A DNA stretch of 21,231 nt, from positions 1 to 21,231 of the IMG/VR virus record IMGVR_UViG_3300047481_001725; one strand, written 5' to 3'. This DNA comes from a virus. Of the stretch, positions 1 through 5,272 are shown in pieces. The position numbers and the translations under genes were made by a program. How positions within the stretch are numbered: the stretch's first letter is position 1; each line of letters opens with the position of its first letter. The notes beneath the pieces are model-generated. The model was given only the letters and a program-made list of their open reading frames with translations, did no database searches and had not been told where the DNA came from.

Positions 1-1
1 G

Positions 2-49
2 CAAATCCAGCCTGTATTGATTCAACGAAGAAGTAAGAGTACAGCTTAG
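2..49 (+). CDS. C-terminal end of an upstream gene (partial)
   Basis: An open frame enters from the left edge and ends with TAG at 47-49, giving a last segment QIQPVLIQRRSKSTA. The basic, Ser/Thr-rich end is plausible for a phage structural protein. Another frame stops at 36 (ending STKK), so the choice of frame is uncertain. A terminator-like hairpin follows 17 bases later, which fits the end of a transcription unit. The function cannot be told from 15 residues. Confidence 0.3.
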   Translation, partial: QIQPVLIQRRSKSTA

Positions 50-65
50 GACCGCTGTAGTTAAG

Positions 66-109
66 AAATCCGGACGAAGTGTCGCTACCTAGTCCGGATT
101 TTCCTTTTC
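66..109 (+). terminator. Terminator-like hairpin before the first small-gene operon
   Basis: A perfect 10-bp stem (AAATCCGGAC at 66-75 with GTCCGGATTT at 92-101) encloses a 16-base loop and runs into a pyrimidine tract (TTTTCCTTTTCTT). Stem and U-rich tail fit an intrinsic terminator. The loop is longer than usual, so it could also be an RNA-processing or stabilising hairpin at a 3' end. Confidence 0.6.
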
Positions 110-113
110 TTAC

Positions 114-130
114 CATATTTATTAGTATAT
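114..130 (+). promoter_or_regulatory. ATTTATTAG-motif leader element (candidate late promoter)
   Basis: CATATTTATTAGTATAT lies directly after the terminator-like hairpin and 8 bases before the start codon at 138. The same core recurs at 5244, 10549 and 12388, and in variant form at 749, 1441 and 14830, always close upstream of a gene start. A gp55-like late sigma factor is encoded at 13856, so a phage-specific late promoter is the natural reading, but no transcription start is known. Confidence 0.45.
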
Positions 131-137
131 CTTAATT

Positions 138-479
138 ATGCAAAATATAGTACACAAACAGCTGATGGAAGCGCTTGTAACACTCAAGCCTTTGACCGTT
201 ATGAAAATGCAAGAATTAGCGGGTGTTTCGCCGATTGGTGAGGCTGAACCAGTGGATGCTGAGCAGCCAGAGCCTGAGCCGGAACCAGAGCCTCAAGGTA
301 TTGATCCTATTGAAGGAACTGAGCCTCTAAACGATCTTGTAGAGAGGTATAGTTTTGCGGAAATTCTCGATAAAATTGCTGAATTATACGTAAAAATGGA
401 TGAGTTGAGTGCGGCTAGATTAGCTAAGAAATACGCGGCAAATTTCCGTAAATATCTCGGTCCTGACGACGAGAAATAA
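138..479 (+). CDS. Small acidic protein with Pro-Glu linker, unknown function
   Basis: This 113-aa protein is not recognised. It has an N-terminal helix-like part (residues 1-30), a low-complexity acidic linker of alternating Pro and Glu at about 42-53, and a C-terminal helical part (about 63-106) rich in Leu, Lys and Ala that could form a short coiled coil. No signal peptide or membrane segment is seen. It is the first gene after a terminator-like hairpin and a recurrent leader motif, and the next gene begins 2 bases after its stop, so the two are probably co-transcribed. The architecture (two folded ends joined by a charged flexible linker) would suit a head scaffold or assembly adaptor, but this is inference only. 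Confidence 0.75.
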   Translation: MQNIVHKQLMEALVTLKPLTVMKMQELAGVSPIGEAEPVDAEQPEPEPEPEPQGIDPIEGTEPLNDLVERYSFAEILDKIAELYVKMDELSAARLAKKYAANFRKYLGPDDEK

Positions 480-481
480 GC

Positions 482-748
482 ATGATAAAGCTGCTAGATT
501 TACTAAAAGAAATCGAATATCCACAAGATCCTAACCGGACTCTTTATAAGATTTATTACGTGGATGGCACGCATAGTTACGTTATGATGACACCCGAAGA
601 ATACGCAAAACAACCACTAACGAAAGTGGCTAGACGTGATGATTTAACCGGATTTCCCTTCCCTGAATTAGAAGCTTTAGACACAATAAACACCGTGTAT
701 CAGAAGTCAAGAACGCTTAGTCTTGATATTGATTATAGAAAACCTTAG
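482..748 (+). CDS. Small protein sharing a domain with the 762 gene, unknown function
   Basis: An 88-aa soluble protein of unknown function. After a leucine-rich start (MIKLLDLLKEIE), residues about 21-45 read LYKIYYVDGTHSYVMMTPEE, followed by Tyr-Ala. The product of the gene at 762 has a closely similar stretch (LYRIRFNDNEHEFVELTKEE, then Tyr-Ala), so the two share a small domain, probably by duplication. It sits 2 bases after the preceding stop and ends just before a TATTTATAAGCATG element that leads into the next gene. No catalytic motif is visible. Confidence 0.75.
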   Translation: MIKLLDLLKEIEYPQDPNRTLYKIYYVDGTHSYVMMTPEEYAKQPLTKVARRDDLTGFPFPELEALDTINTVYQKSRTLSLDIDYRKP

Positions 749-764
749 CATATTTATAAGCATG
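749..764 (+). promoter_or_regulatory. TATTTATAAGCATG leader element overlapping a start codon
   Basis: CATATTTATAAGC runs straight into the ATG at 762. The 14-mer TATTTATAAGCATG (751-764) recurs exactly at 14833-14846, again with its ATG as a start codon. The motif is 1 base from the ATG, so a promoter with a -10 here would start transcription inside the gene. A translation-initiation role or an unusual promoter geometry is therefore possible. Confidence 0.4.
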
Positions 765-1202
765 AAAAATGACGATCTTAAAAAAATTGTAAGAGATGTT
801 TTATCCGAAGCTTTAGAGGCAAACAAGCTTACTCCTGCTCCGGATCCCAAACACAAAATTAAAGAGAAACCATACGATCATTATAAGGTTTCAACCGACG
901 AAAATAAGGCTGAAAAGAAGCTTTATCGCATCCGTTTTAACGACAATGAACATGAGTTTGTTGAGCTTACAAAAGAGGAGTATGCAGAGCTAGAAAGAAT
1001 TGCTCCGGCCGGGTTTATGAAGGGGTTAGTTGTGGCTGATGAGAAGCCTCAAGGTGCCAAATCAACCACTATGGCTAAGCTAAAAAAGAAAGCTGAGGAG
1101 ATGGAATCCGGTCCAACTGTACCACGTAGAACTCCCCAGGAAATGAAGCTTAAAGAAGCTATCAAAAAGTATGTAAGAAGAGTTTTAAATGAAGTAAAAT
1201 AA
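762..1202 (+). CDS. Basic helical protein with paired 'VLxE' ends, unknown function
   Basis: A 146-aa protein of unknown function. I start it at ATG 762 (MKNDDLKKIV). The longer frame from 723 would overlap the previous gene by 26 bases, would read through the leader motif at 749-764 and would add an unlikely hydrophobic extension. The N-terminus (LKKIVRDVLSEAL, residues 5-17) and the C-terminus (LKEAIKKYVRRVLNEVK) look like versions of the same amphipathic helix. Between them, at about 48-75, lies the LYRIRFNDNEHEF domain shared with the gene at 482. The middle is Lys/Glu-rich and probably flexible. It could be a scaffold or assembly factor, but this is not established. Confidence 0.75.
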   Translation: MKNDDLKKIVRDVLSEALEANKLTPAPDPKHKIKEKPYDHYKVSTDENKAEKKLYRIRFNDNEHEFVELTKEEYAELERIAPAGFMKGLVVADEKPQGAKSTTMAKLKKKAEEMESGPTVPRRTPQEMKLKEAIKKYVRRVLNEVK

Positions 1203-1203
1203 T

Positions 1204-1365
1204 ATGGCAAAGAAAGACATAATTGTAGAAGAAACGGTGGGGGAGGAAGTAACTCCAACGGTTGAAAACGACCTCAATCCACCTATTGAAGACCTACCAA
1301 ATCCAGCTGTTTTACCAGCTACTGAAGAGGTTATTAACATTCCTTATAGAAGAGGAAAAACCTAA
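1204..1365 (+). CDS. Very small acidic protein, unknown function
   Basis: A 53-aa open frame starts at ATG 1204, one base after the previous stop, and ends with TAA at 1363-1365. It reads MAKKDIIVEETVGEEVTP at the start and INIPYRRGKT at the end, with an acidic, Pro-rich middle. The tight spacing and the position just before a terminator support it as the last gene of the 138-1365 unit. No fold or function is recognisable. It is probably disordered. Confidence 0.55.
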   Translation: MAKKDIIVEETVGEEVTPTVENDLNPPIEDLPNPAVLPATEEVINIPYRRGKT

Positions 1366-1390
1366 AAGATTGTTTTAATTCTGATCGAAA

Positions 1391-1425
1391 GCAGCTGTTT
1401 TATAACTGTTGCCTTTTTTTATTTT
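1391..1425 (+). terminator. Intrinsic terminator after the small-gene operon
   Basis: GCAGCTG (1391-1397) can pair with CTGTTGC (1406-1412), with one G-U pair and one T-T mismatch, around an AT loop. It is followed by CC-less T-rich sequence with seven consecutive T (1414-1420) and then ATTTTT. The position between the small-gene operon and the exported-protein cluster suits transcription termination. Confidence 0.6.
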
Positions 1426-1440
1426 TATTGGTATAGTAGT

Positions 1441-1455
1441 ATATATTTATATAAA
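1441..1455 (+). promoter_or_regulatory. Weaker ATTTAT leader element
   Basis: ATATATTTATATAAA lies 14 bases before the start codon at 1470 and just after the terminator at 1391-1425. It matches the ATTTATWA part of the recurrent leader motif but not the final G. It is the only promoter-like element in front of the exported-protein cluster. Confidence 0.3.
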
Positions 1456-1469
1456 ATCAGTTATGTAGT

Positions 1470-2840
1470 ATGAAAATAATATTATTAAAAGCTCTACTAC
1501 TGTGGAGTTTTTTTTGTTTTGGGCAGCTTGAGTCTAATAACTGGTATTTCGGCTCAAATGCAGGTGTAACCTTTAGTAGTGGAGCTCCGGTTGCACTTAC
1601 GGACGGTGCATTAACTACAATCGAAGGAGTAGCTACAATATCTAACGGTAGCGGTAATTTATTATTCTACACCAATGGAGTAACAGTGTGGAATAGAAAC
1701 CATCTGACTATGACCAATGGTACTGGATTATTTGGTGATGGATCATCAACTCAATCTGCTATCATTGTAAAACAACCTGGCAATACCAATATATACTACA
1801 TATTCACATCAGATAATGATGCTGGACCAAATGGTATATGTTATTCTATTGTAGATATGAACCTAAGCTTTGGTCTTGGAGCTGTAACTACAAAAAATAT
1901 ATCTTTGTATGCGCCATCTTGCGAGAAATTATGTGCTGTTAGACACTGTAATAATGTTGATATTTGGGTTGTTTCACATGATTGGAATACCAATACATTT
2001 AGGACTTGGAGTGTAAATAATGTTGGAGTTGGAACTATTCAAGCGTGGTCTCTAGCAGGCATAGTTCCAAGCGGCATAACCCAATCATCTTATGGCCAAC
2101 TTAAAGCAAGTTCTGATGGTAAAAAACTTGCTGCTTGCTATTACGGATCTCCTGCAGGAGGTGCAAATATACTTCAAATATACGACTTTAATGCTACAAC
2201 CGGCTTTGTGAGTAATGCACAAACTATAGCAACAGATCAAGGATTATATGGTGTTGAATTCTCGCCAAATAATAGAGTTTTGTATGCTGGAACTAACGGT
2301 GGATTACTTCTTCAATTCAATCTATGTGCACCTAACATACAAGCAAGTAGGTACATTGTTTCTAATGCAGGACCGTTTATTGGGTGTCTGCAGATAGGAT
2401 CAGATAATAAGATCTACGTAGCGAGAAATAATACTAGTTTATCAGTAATTAACAATCCTAATATACTTGGTGTAGGTTGTGGTTATTCCGACCTATCTGT
2501 GTCTTTAGCTGGAAGGAATTCACGGATAGGTCTTCCGAATTTTGCATCGTATTATAATGTACAGACTGCAACAATTAATACAAATCAACTTAATTGTAAC
2601 ACATTTCAATTCAATACAATAAGTCCGGTTCAACCGTGTAATCCTATAAATTATACCTATTTATGGAACTTTGGAGATGGTAATCAATCCAATCTTCAAA
2701 ATCCACAACACACATACAATTCTACTGGGAATTACATCGTAACCTTAATGATTGATACTGGCTGCATTCCTGTTGTTGGTACTACAAATATTAGCACTTC
2801 TAGTGGTTATATATTTAGTGTATCCATAAACTTACAATAA
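1470..2840 (+). CDS. Exported propeller-like / PKD-domain protein resembling Bacteroidota surface proteins
   Basis: A 456-aa protein with a Sec signal peptide (hydrophobic residues 3-17; likely cleavage FCFG|QLES, so Gln at +1). The mature N-terminus (NNWYFGSNAGVTFSSGAP, then a TIEGVATISNGSGNLLFYT run) is the signature opening of Bacteroidota cell-surface proteins that have a seven-bladed-type propeller followed by PKD domains. Propeller-like features include the KASSDGKKLA, GVEFSPNNRVLYAG and IGSDNKIYVA segments. A PKD domain lies at about 378-430 (YLWNFGDGNQ, then HTYNSTGNYIVTL). In bacteria such proteins usually continue into a T9SS sorting domain. Here the frame ends just after the PKD, and a sorting-like domain is encoded separately at 3427. 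Two genes follow at 19- and 24-base spacing, forming an exported set. Role in the phage unknown. Confidence 0.85.
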   Translation: MKIILLKALLLWSFFCFGQLESNNWYFGSNAGVTFSSGAPVALTDGALTTIEGVATISNGSGNLLFYTNGVTVWNRNHLTMTNGTGLFGDGSSTQSAIIVKQPGNTNIYYIFTSDNDAGPNGICYSIVDMNLSFGLGAVTTKNISLYAPSCEKLCAVRHCNNVDIWVVSHDWNTNTFRTWSVNNVGVGTIQAWSLAGIVPSGITQSSYGQLKASSDGKKLAACYYGSPAGGANILQIYDFNATTGFVSNAQTIATDQGLYGVEFSPNNRVLYAGTNGGLLLQFNLCAPNIQASRYIVSNAGPFIGCLQIGSDNKIYVARNNTSLSVINNPNILGVGCGYSDLSVSLAGRNSRIGLPNFASYYNVQTATINTNQLNCNTFQFNTISPVQPCNPINYTYLWNFGDGNQSNLQNPQHTYNSTGNYIVTLMIDTGCIPVVGTTNISTSSGYIFSVSINLQ

Positions 2841-2859
2841 TTATAAGAAAAGACTTACT

Positions 2860-3402
2860 ATGAAAAACTACATCCTCTCACTATTGCTATTGCTTGTATC
2901 TTCCTTTGGATACAGTCAAGCTTGTTCCGTAAATAAATGTATCGATCAACCGGCAATTGCACAGATTGTTACACCACAACCAGGCTACACATATAACTGG
3001 TCTATTGTACCTGCGTTAGGGTTTGTTGGGCAGGGTACTCCAGTAATTAACATTGCTTCTGTGGGTAGTGTGTTGCAATCCTACGTTGTTACTTGTGTGG
3101 TTGCAACAGCTTTCGGATGTGATACTCTTGTTAACTGTACAATCAATGTAATTAACGCAACAGCGCAATTAAACTTACCATCCGTGTGTAGAGATAATGG
3201 GTTAGTTGATCTTACTCAGTATGCAAATCCAGCTGGTGGTACATTCTCTGGAAATGGTGTAGTTGGTACAACTTTTAACCCAGCTGCTGGTACTACAAAT
3301 ATAACCTACACTGTAACTGGTGGAAATGGATGTAGTGCAACTACTAACGGTGTCATAACTGTTGAGCCATCACCACAACCAGGCAACATTCAAATTGACT
3401 AA
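2860..3402 (+). CDS. Exported PKD/Ig-like protein
   Basis: A 180-aa protein with a clear signal peptide (MKNYILSLLLLLVSSFGYS|QACS, again Gln at +1). The mature part looks like two beta-sandwich units. The first (about 22-97) has the PKD-like pattern YTYNWSIVP and paired cysteines. The second (about 98-170) reads LPSVCRDNGLVDLTQYANPA, then GGTFSGNGVVGTTFNPAAGT, the Ig/PKD-like repeat common in Bacteroidota adhesins and gliding-associated proteins. No sorting domain is present at the end (PSPQPGNIQID). Together with its neighbours at 1470 and 3427 it looks like one host surface protein divided into separately secreted parts. The function could be surface binding, but this is inference. Confidence 0.82.
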   Translation: MKNYILSLLLLLVSSFGYSQACSVNKCIDQPAIAQIVTPQPGYTYNWSIVPALGFVGQGTPVINIASVGSVLQSYVVTCVVATAFGCDTLVNCTINVINATAQLNLPSVCRDNGLVDLTQYANPAGGTFSGNGVVGTTFNPAAGTTNITYTVTGGNGCSATTNGVITVEPSPQPGNIQID

Positions 3403-3426
3403 CTTTGATAGGTTCTGCACTATTAT

Positions 3427-3978
3427 GTGAAGCTAATAAACCTCTTACTTATCTTTCTACTATCAAGTCGATTAGTAGGTCAAAGTATTCCGGAAATTGA
3501 ATTGTGTGATGAACCGGAAAAAGTCACATTAAGTATAACAAACTACAATCCTGAGTATGAGTATCTTTGGACTTCTAGCCAAGGACTATTTCAACCATCC
3601 TATGGACAAAGTATAAGCTTTGAAGTCTTCCAGCCTAATACATACACTGTTGTCTTAATCACAGCTAAGCCAAACCTACTGTGCAATACCAAGTCTACAT
3701 TTACATTCAAAGTAACTTCCTGTAAAGGTTGGGCTTACTATGCTCCTAATGCAGTGCATCCTTATGGAACATTTAACAATACGTGGTTTCCTAAGACTTG
3801 GAATGTCATAATAGAAGAGCTAACTATTTGGAATCGTTGGGGTGAGTTGATTCACGATAAGGTTGAACCATGGGATCCAGGTAATACTCAGATAGATGTA
3901 TATACAGCTAGGGTAGTGTACCTTAGACCCCCTGGTATTCGCGAAATAGTTTTTTATAGGGTAACTGTTGTAAATTAG
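3427..3978 (+). CDS. Exported protein with CHU_C-like (T9SS gliding-associated) C-terminal domain
   Basis: A 183-aa protein that starts with GTG at 3427 (an ATG at 3425 is out of frame and stops at once). The signal peptide is MKLINLLLIFLLSSRLVG|QSIP, with Gln at +1. Residues 30-97 form a PKD/Ig-like unit (YEYLWTSSQG). Residues 105-182 resemble the gliding-motility-associated C-terminal domain (CHU_C, TIGR04131 type): YAPNAVHPYGTFNNTW stands where the family has the F-x-PNGDGxNDxW signature, and LTIWNRWGELIHDKVEPWD matches the conserved NRWGE-WD segment. In Bacteroidota this domain is a type-B signal for the type IX secretion system. The Asp-rich part of the signature is degenerate here. The gene closes the exported cluster and a terminator-like hairpin follows. 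Confidence 0.8.
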   Translation: MKLINLLLIFLLSSRLVGQSIPEIELCDEPEKVTLSITNYNPEYEYLWTSSQGLFQPSYGQSISFEVFQPNTYTVVLITAKPNLLCNTKSTFTFKVTSCKGWAYYAPNAVHPYGTFNNTWFPKTWNVIIEELTIWNRWGELIHDKVEPWDPGNTQIDVYTARVVYLRPPGIREIVFYRVTVVN

Positions 3979-3991
3979 AAAAATTTTTATT

Positions 3992-4012
3992 ACCTTTATA
4001 CTAAAGGTTTTT
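3992..4012 (+). terminator. Terminator-like hairpin after the exported cluster
   Basis: ACCTTTA (3992-3998) pairs perfectly with TAAAGGT (4002-4008) around a 3-base loop and is followed by TTTTAA. The stem is AT-rich, so termination may be partial. It lies between the stop at 3978 and the ATG at 4017. Confidence 0.45.
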
Positions 4013-4016
4013 AATC

Positions 4017-4328
4017 ATGGCTCGAACTATCAAACTCCGTTACGAATTCAACACAGCTGCTGAGCTGGAAGTTGAATACAAACCCGACAATTGGGCTCGG
4101 GTAACCCCTAATCACTTCAGATCTTATTTAGGTCCACGTAGAATCAACTCTAATCCTTATGAAGGTACTGTGTATTATGAGGGTACAAACTTTCCATATA
4201 CACCAAAAACCAATGAAACTAATCGGATTATTAAAGTTGATGAGCTAAATGACTTGTCTCTTATCAATAAATACAAGATTCGTACATTAGACACAGAGCC
4301 TTATGTCATTAAAGCAAATCGTTACTAA
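4017..4328 (+). CDS. Small soluble protein, unknown function
   Basis: A 103-aa protein without a signal peptide or membrane segment. It begins MARTIKLRYEFNTAAELEVE and looks beta-rich, with a conserved-looking middle (NHFRSYLGPRRINSNPYEGT) and a YYEGTNFPYTPK stretch. AAAGG about 8 bases before the ATG could act as a Shine-Dalgarno sequence, which is rare in this window. I do not recognise the family. The membrane-protein gene starts inside its last codons (26-base overlap), which suggests translational coupling. Confidence 0.75.
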   Translation: MARTIKLRYEFNTAAELEVEYKPDNWARVTPNHFRSYLGPRRINSNPYEGTVYYEGTNFPYTPKTNETNRIIKVDELNDLSLINKYKIRTLDTEPYVIKANRY

Positions 4329-4671
4329 ACACCCTAAAATGCTGTTATTTGGTGCAATAATGCTGTATTTCATAGCCCAAGGTCTAGCCTGGTTTCAGAT
4401 AAATGGTCAGTTTGTAAGCCCGTGGTGTAAGGAGCATCCATTCTTACTTTCACTAATTGGAATACCAATCAGCTACTTATTTATTGTTGCAACCGATTGG
4501 ACTTTTCAAGCCTTGACAGGTTCAGTTTGGCCTGGTAGATTACTTACATTTGCATGTGGAATTATTGTCTTTACTTTTTTAACTTACTGGTTGATGGGTG
4601 AGGGATTAACATTAAAAACAATTATTAGTCTCATATTAACTTTTATTATTATTGCGCTTCAAGTTTTTTAA
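4303..4671 (+). CDS. Four-helix small membrane protein of unknown function
   Basis: A 122-aa integral membrane protein with four predicted spans at about 14-31, 47-67, 78-99 and 103-122. The pattern Q-G-L-A-W-F-Q-x-N-x-Q-F near residue 26, a conserved-looking VWPGRLLTFACGIIVFTFLTYW, and an ending LKTIISLILTFIIIALQVF resemble a small membrane protein I have seen as hypothetical in many aquatic viruses. That recollection is not verified. The start at 4303 overlaps the upstream gene by 26 bases; ATG 4339 is a shorter alternative that would keep all four spans. No signal peptide cleavage site is apparent. Its job is unknown; transport or membrane remodelling during infection are possibilities. 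Confidence 0.75.
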   Translation: MSLKQIVTKHPKMLLFGAIMLYFIAQGLAWFQINGQFVSPWCKEHPFLLSLIGIPISYLFIVATDWTFQALTGSVWPGRLLTFACGIIVFTFLTYWLMGEGLTLKTIISLILTFIIIALQVF

Positions 4672-4678
4672 AAAACTG

Positions 4679-4707
4679 TTGCAAATTATTAGCTTTTTAA
4701 CTATATT
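4679..4707 (+). promoter_or_regulatory. ssrA: Possible sigma70-like promoter for the tmRNA
   Basis: TTGCAA (4679-4684) and TATATT (4702-4707) are separated by 17 bases and lie about 72 bases before the tmRNA 5' end. The elements match 4 of 6 and 5 of 6 consensus positions. Bacteroidota primary sigma factors prefer a different -7 element (TAnnTTTG), which this does not match well, so the call is tentative. No recurrent ATTTATWAG motif is seen before the tmRNA. Confidence 0.35.
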
Positions 4708-4726
4708 AAACATAGTTACAATTATG

Positions 4727-4770
4727 AGGGAGTGGATCTTTTTATTAGAGAGAGTTTTGGTCCACTCCCT
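4727..4770 (+). other. Strong hairpin in the tmRNA leader
   Basis: A perfect 10-bp stem (AGGGAGTGGA at 4727-4736 with TCCACTCCCT at 4761-4770) encloses a 24-base T/A-rich loop. It ends 8 bases before the mature tmRNA 5' end. No T-tract follows, so it is not a good terminator. It could guide processing of the tmRNA precursor (an RNase III-type site) or shield its 5' end. Confidence 0.55.
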
Positions 4771-4778
4771 TACTTACT

Positions 4779-5177
4779 GGGGCTGTCAAGGTATCGATTG
4801 GCAGGTGTGTTCTTTGAGATGATGCAGGCAGAGTTAGATGGAAACTCTTAAATTACCTATCACGCTATAAACGGCAAAACTATCAACTCTGAGGATATGA
4901 TGAGTATCCCAACTTCAATCACTTCACGTGTATTTGAAGCAGAAACTGAGCTTGCTTTAGCAGCATAGTTTCTAGAGGCCGGTGCACATACGCCTAGCAA
5001 CAGAAGTGCTTTGAACTGTTTTTGTAATTTGTACTTTAACAAATAGCCTACAATTTGATTGTTTAAGTAGCCTTATAAACACTCTAGTTTTGTTTCTTTT
5101 TACAAAAGGAACTAAGCCTGTGAATGAGTCCTTGGATTTGTCTGAGCAAGACGCGGGTTCGAGTCCCGCCAGCTCCA
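4779..5177 (+). ncRNA. ssrA: Transfer-messenger RNA (tmRNA)
   Basis: A complete tmRNA of about 399 nt. The acceptor stem pairs GGGGCTG (4779-4785) with CAGCTCC (5170-5176), including the G-U wobble at the third pair (4781 with 5174) that is the alanine identity element. The T-arm is canonical: GCGGG (5153-5157), TTCGAGT loop, CCCGC (5165-5169). The tRNA-like 5' part reads on through TCAAGGTATCGATTGGCAGG. A 6-bp hairpin (4830-4835 with 4843-4848) lies where pseudoknot 1 is expected. The coding part ends with GAG CTT GCT TTA GCA GCA TAG (ELALAA, stop), the classic tag end. CCA is not encoded (discriminator A5177 is followed by CGG). It would release stalled ribosomes and tag their products, using host SmpB and AlaRS. 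It is flanked by a leader hairpin and a terminator. Confidence 0.95.
4873..4968 (+). other. ssrA: tmRNA tag reading frame, apparently 31 codons
   Basis: The tag ends AETELALAA at the TAG of 4966-4968. In bacterial tmRNAs the resume codon lies about 90-96 nt from the 5' end. Here that position is occupied by GGC at 4873 (nt 95), in the same frame as the stop, and Gly (GGC/GGA) is the usual first tag residue in Bacteroidota. Reading from there gives GKTINSED at the start, a middle MMSIPTSITSRVF, and AETELALAA at the end: 31 residues. A normal-length 9-residue tag would have to resume at GCA 4939 (nt 161), far outside the usual position. Confidence 0.7.
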
Positions 5178-5193
5178 CGGAGCCAATGATGGG

Positions 5194-5231
5194 AGAGGTT
5201 GCAACTTTAATTAGTTGTGACCTTTTCTTAT
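5194..5231 (+). terminator. Intrinsic terminator of the tmRNA
   Basis: AGGTTGCAACT (5196-5206) pairs with AGTTGTGACCT (5213-5223) over 11 bp with two G-U pairs and a 6-base loop, followed by TTTTCTTATTT. The stem can extend by two weaker pairs. It begins about 17 bases after the tmRNA 3' end and separates it from the fibre genes. Confidence 0.8.
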
Positions 5232-5243
5232 TTGGATATGCTG

Positions 5244-5261
5244 CATATTTATTAGTAAGAT
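5244..5261 (+). promoter_or_regulatory. ATTTATTAG-motif leader element before the fibre island
   Basis: CATATTTATTAGTAAGAT lies right after the tmRNA terminator and 11 bases before the ATG at 5273. The first 14 bases are identical to those of the element at 114, the best pair of matches in the window. Its place between a terminator and a large late operon is strong context for a promoter. Confidence 0.5.
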
Positions 5262-5272
5262 AAACACGCAAC

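Noticed and set aside
723-761. Longer N-terminus for the protein starting at 762.
   Set aside because: It would overlap the previous gene, read through the leader motif and add residues of unlike composition; ATG 762 follows the same 14-mer used at 14844.
4662-4677. Palindrome AGTTTTTTAAAAAACT at the end of the membrane-protein gene as a terminator.
   Set aside because: The stem is nearly all A-T with no loop and no following T-tract on the + strand, so it is too weak to call.
5150-5177. tmRNA 3' end as a phage integration (att) remnant.
   Set aside because: Integration leaves only a 3' fragment copy. Here the full tmRNA, including the 5' half, the tag frame and both flanks, is present, and no integrase is in the window.
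5187-5264. Tiny 25-codon frame between the tmRNA and the fibre gene.
   Set aside because: It consists mainly of the terminator stem and the leader motif; no protein features.
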